This document shows positions 61,639 through 64,000 of a stretch of 64,000 nt of DNA, in pieces (the first letter of the stretch is position 1; each line of letters starts with the position of its first letter). The DNA comes from Leifsonia sp. Leaf336 (GTDB lineage Bacteria > Actinomycetota > Actinomycetes > Actinomycetales > Microbacteriaceae). The position numbers and the translations under genes are program-made. Under the pieces are notes generated by a model that worked only from the letters and a program-made list of their open reading frames with translations, made no database searches and was not told the DNA's origin. The stretch spans positions 1,054,504-1,118,503 of the forward strand of contig NZ_LMOZ01000002.1 of assembly GCF_001423695.1 (NCBI RefSeq), given 5' to 3'.

Positions 61639-62847
61639 TCAGTTCGCGCTGTTGTGCGAACGGTCGAGGTAGCTGCGCGACCGCTCGACCTGCTGCTCCA
61701 GCGCATCGACGGTCTTGGCCATGCTCTCGACCGCCTTCACGCGGTAGCCGTCGATGGCATCCATCGTCGCGAACACGTTGTCGAAGGCGTGCTGGAGAGT
61801 CTCCAGGCTGACGCCGGTCGAGATTGCCTCCTCGTGCACGCGGGCCGTCTGCTGGCGCAGGAGTTCGCCGGTGCGGTCGATCATGGCGTTGGTCGCATCG
61901 TTCAGCGCGCTGATCTGGTCGAGGACGAGCTCCTGGTTGCCGAGCGCCTGCGCGACGATGATCGCCGTGCGGAGGGCGGCGACGGTCGTGGTGCGGGCGC
62001 GCTCGACCCCCTTGATCAGTTCGAGGTTGTTCTTGCGGATCGCGTCGAGCGCCAGATACCCCTGCACGGAGACGGCGATCTGCGTGGTGAGGTCCTGCCG
62101 GCGTTGGCGGATGGGGAACAGCGCGTCCGCCAGGAGGGAATCGGCGCGTTGCGGGTCGGTCGTGCGCACCTTCGCCGCCTGCGCTTCGATCGACTCGTCG
62201 AGGGCCTTGGCGAGCGCGGCGTACTCGCCGAGCTTGCCCATCGTGGCCCACAGGTTGGTGCGTTCGAGGTCGATCGCGGCGTTGTCCTTGAGGAGGGCGT
62301 CCTGCCCGGAGATGAGCGCCGTGATGATCGCGTCGAGCTGCTTCTGGGCGGGCTGGTAGCGCTCGAAGTACCGCATGAGCGACTTGCCGCCGGGGAGGCG
62401 CCCGAGGAAACCCTTGGCGCCCGCGAGGTTCGCGTGGCCCGGGTCGAGCTCGGTGATGGTCGTGCGCAGCTGCTGCAGCGTCTGCGCCACCTGCGTCTGC
62501 GGATCCGACGGGCCGCCACGGCCGCGGGCGGCGGCGAGCGACGACTCCGGCCTCTGCAGCATCCGGTTCGACACCTCCGACGACGAGCGGATCTCCTGCA
62601 CGCCCATCCGGGCGATCTCGTCGACCTTGCGTGTGAACTCGGGGCTGCCGGGCTCCACGGAGGAGAGCCCCGCGACGAACTCGTTCGCCTTGGCCTGGAG
62701 CTCGGCACGCTTGTCGGGTGGCACGGCGACCATTCCGACGGCCTGGTCGCCTCCGACCTCCGGCACGGCGGCAGGAGGCGTGAGCGACACGCCTTCTGGC
62801 GGCCCTTCGGGCGCCGTCAACGGCTGGTTGAGGTCGAGCTCGGACAT
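61639..62847 (-). CDS. telA: TelA/KlaA-like toxic anion resistance protein
   Basis: A 402-residue TelA-family protein: KRAELQAKANEFVAGLSSVE, RMLQRPESSLAAARG, LAGAKGFLGRLPGGKSLMRY, FERYQPAQKQLDAIITAL and RSRSYLDRSHN at the end. The middle is long alpha-helical. Named after tellurite resistance, family members are now usually thought to act in envelope or stress functions. ATG 62847 has GGAGGAG 8 nt upstream. Confidence 0.9.
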   Translation of the reverse strand: MSELDLNQPLTAPEGPPEGVSLTPPAAVPEVGGDQAVGMVAVPPDKRAELQAKANEFVAGLSSVEPGSPEFTRKVDEIARMGVQEIRSSSEVSNRMLQRPESSLAAARGRGGPSDPQTQVAQTLQQLRTTITELDPGHANLAGAKGFLGRLPGGKSLMRYFERYQPAQKQLDAIITALISGQDALLKDNAAIDLERTNLWATMGKLGEYAALAKALDESIEAQAAKVRTTDPQRADSLLADALFPIRQRRQDLTTQIAVSVQGYLALDAIRKNNLELIKGVERARTTTVAALRTAIIVAQALGNQELVLDQISALNDATNAMIDRTGELLRQQTARVHEEAISTGVSLETLQHAFDNVFATMDAIDGYRVKAVESMAKTVDALEQQVERSRSYLDRSHNSAN

Positions 62848-62957
62848 CGGCGACTCCTCCCGGTGCGTGGGCACATCTTCCCCCGTGCACCTGAGTCCCA
62901 CACTAGAACAACGGTGGTGTTGCGCAGAGGGGGTCGGAGGCCGAGCTCAGTGGTGTC

Positions 62958-63833
62958 TCACAGGGTCGGCGACGTCGCCACGACCCAGTCGAGGGCGACG
63001 CCCAGCGCCGTCAGCACCGAGACGTGGCCCTCGCGCGGCCGCAGCCAGAGCTCGCCGCGCCGGAGCCGCTCGAGCATCCACCCGGCGTGCGTCGCCGGGA
63101 CGACGCGGTCTCTGCCGCCCTGCACGAGGAGGGTGGGGGCCGCCACCGCGCCGAGCTCGACTCCCCAGGCCGATACGAAGGCCACGTCGTCGTCGACCTC
63201 GCCGTCGTGGCCGGCCGCTGCGCCCGCCCCGGCGTCGGCGCCGAGAGCGGCCCAGGCCTCCTTGAGCACCTCGTAGTCGCGGGACGTGAACGACTCGGGC
63301 TCGAACTCCGCCGTCTCGGCGTACGCTGCTCGCGCCGGGCGTCCAGCGAGGGCCGCTCGGAGGCCTCCCGGATCGGCCATGCCGGCGAACCAGTCGACGT
63401 CGCCCCAGTACGGCGCGATGCCGGCGAAGGTCACGACCGCGGTGGCGCGCTGGGGCGCGAGGGCGGCGCAGGCGAACGCGTGCGGGCCGCCCCCGGAGGC
63501 GCCCATCGTGGCGAACCGGTCGATGCCGAGCGCGTCGAGAACGGCGAGCACGTCGGCGGCGGCGTCGGCGACGCTGCGGCCGGGCAGCGGATCCGAACCC
63601 GGATACCCGGGACGCGCGCACGATACGACGCGGAGGCCCCGGGCCGCGGCCTCGGACGCCACCGGCTCGATGACTGCTCCGGTCTGCGGCGTGCCGTGGT
63701 GCCAGACCAGCACGGGTGCGTCGGCCAGAACCGGGGAGTCTTCACCCCCTCCGGTGTCGAAGTAGCGCACCTGCCGACCATCGGGTCGCGTGATCGAACC
63801 GGCGGGCGACGTGCCGGCGCTCAGCCCCGCCAC
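62958..63833 (-). CDS. Alpha/beta hydrolase
   Basis: A 291-residue hydrolase: oxyanion segment VLVWHHGTPQTG, nucleophile elbow MGASGGGPHAFA, acid region LLVQGGRDRVVPATHAG and His in RPREGHVSVLT. The substrate is unknown. The GTG start overlaps the end of the adenosine deaminase gene by 13 nt, so they are probably co-transcribed. Confidence 0.87.
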   Translation of the reverse strand: MAGLSAGTSPAGSITRPDGRQVRYFDTGGGEDSPVLADAPVLVWHHGTPQTGAVIEPVASEAAARGLRVVSCARPGYPGSDPLPGRSVADAAADVLAVLDALGIDRFATMGASGGGPHAFACAALAPQRATAVVTFAGIAPYWGDVDWFAGMADPGGLRAALAGRPARAAYAETAEFEPESFTSRDYEVLKEAWAALGADAGAGAAAGHDGEVDDDVAFVSAWGVELGAVAAPTLLVQGGRDRVVPATHAGWMLERLRRGELWLRPREGHVSVLTALGVALDWVVATSPTL

Positions 63834-64000
63834 GCGTCCACCTCCTCCTGCAGCGCGGTCTTGCGGGCGTCGGTCGCGAACGACGCGTCGATCGACGTGC
63901 GCGCGAACCGCTCCGCCTGGTCGGCGTCGGCGCCGAGCGCATCCCGCACGGCGAGGTAGTTGTGGCCGACGTAGCCGCCGAAGTAGGCGGGGTCGTCGGA
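63821..64000 (-). CDS. add: Adenosine deaminase, C-terminal fragment (5' partial)
   Basis: The last 59 residues of a gene running in from the right edge. DPAYFGGYVGHNYLAVRDAL and ERFARTSIDASFATDARKTA match the C-terminal helices of adenosine deaminases. The catalytic part is outside the window. Confidence 0.75.
   Translation of the reverse strand, partial: SDDPAYFGGYVGHNYLAVRDALGADADQAERFARTSIDASFATDARKTALQEEVDAWRG

Noticed and set aside
1-64000. CRISPR arrays, insertion sequences, rRNA genes, riboswitches
   Set aside because: I looked for regularly spaced repeats, transposase motifs, rRNA stretches and common riboswitch cores on both strands and saw none I could support.

Overview
The window is chromosomal DNA from a high-GC actinobacterium, most likely Microbacteriaceae (Leifsonia-like). 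This rests on the strong G/C third-position bias and frequent GTG starts. It also rests on actinobacterial marker families (DUF3039, DUF2342 metalloprotease, UPF0182, DUF3375/DUF4194) and on a gene order at the left end that resembles the Mycobacterium tuberculosis Rv3202c-Rv3193c neighbourhood. I saw no insertion sequence, prophage, integrase or CRISPR array. Genes are densely packed and most operons use 4-nt ATGA/GTGA overlaps.

Left part (1-13.7 kb): a helicase-nuclease of the AdnB type (5' end outside the window), a phosphotransferase-fold protein without its catalytic residues, nudC, a short uvrD2-like helicase, a ThiF/TOMM-like zinc protein, a DUF2342 metalloprotease, a PDZ/Lon-like protease and a large UPF0182 membrane protein, closed by a perfect 40-bp palindrome. 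From 13.8 to 18.7 kb lie two ROK regulators (one coupled to an orphan GH3 C-terminal-like domain), a cysteine hydrolase and an MHS-type transporter.

Middle (18.7-30.5 kb) holds the two most notable loci. On the minus strand is a complete jetA-jetB-jetC (Wadjet/Mks condensin-like) operon with no jetD beside it, just downstream of an initiator tRNA and its terminator. On the plus strand, starting beside the same tRNA, is a seven-gene operon with every junction overlapping: receiver-LmbE deacetylase fusion, ATP-grasp ligase, PHP phosphoesterase, a 51-residue membrane protein, a single-domain response regulator, a membrane PAS histidine kinase and a nitrilase-family amidase. It looks like a two-component phosphorelay wired directly into a small biosynthetic or modification pathway, and is my main candidate for an undescribed system.

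30.5-44.1 kb: an aminotransferase, an HtrA-type protease, and a probable surface glycopolymer region (two GT2 glycosyltransferases, a CDP-alcohol phosphotransferase with an altered motif, an ABC-2 polysaccharide exporter pair and a nucleotidyltransferase), interrupted by small regulatory and unknown genes; then a second ABC exporter pair and a DUF3039 protein. 44.1-53.2 kb: pncB, murI-rph-rdgB, a CDF metal exporter behind an inverted-repeat operator, a DedA protein, tRNA-Leu, a luciferase-like oxidoreductase, an MFS transporter and prfB.

53.3-64 kb: ftsE (with a long C-terminal tail), ftsX, smpB, a tyrosine phosphatase, a DUF5666-like membrane protein, a SIMPL protein and tmRNA (ssrA); then a frame-split membrane gene, a MarR operon with a palindromic operator, an unknown gene facing telA, an alpha/beta hydrolase and the 3' end of an adenosine deaminase gene. 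Across the window several genes have a TANNNT hexamer exactly 6 nt before the start codon and no Shine-Dalgarno sequence, which suggests leaderless transcripts.
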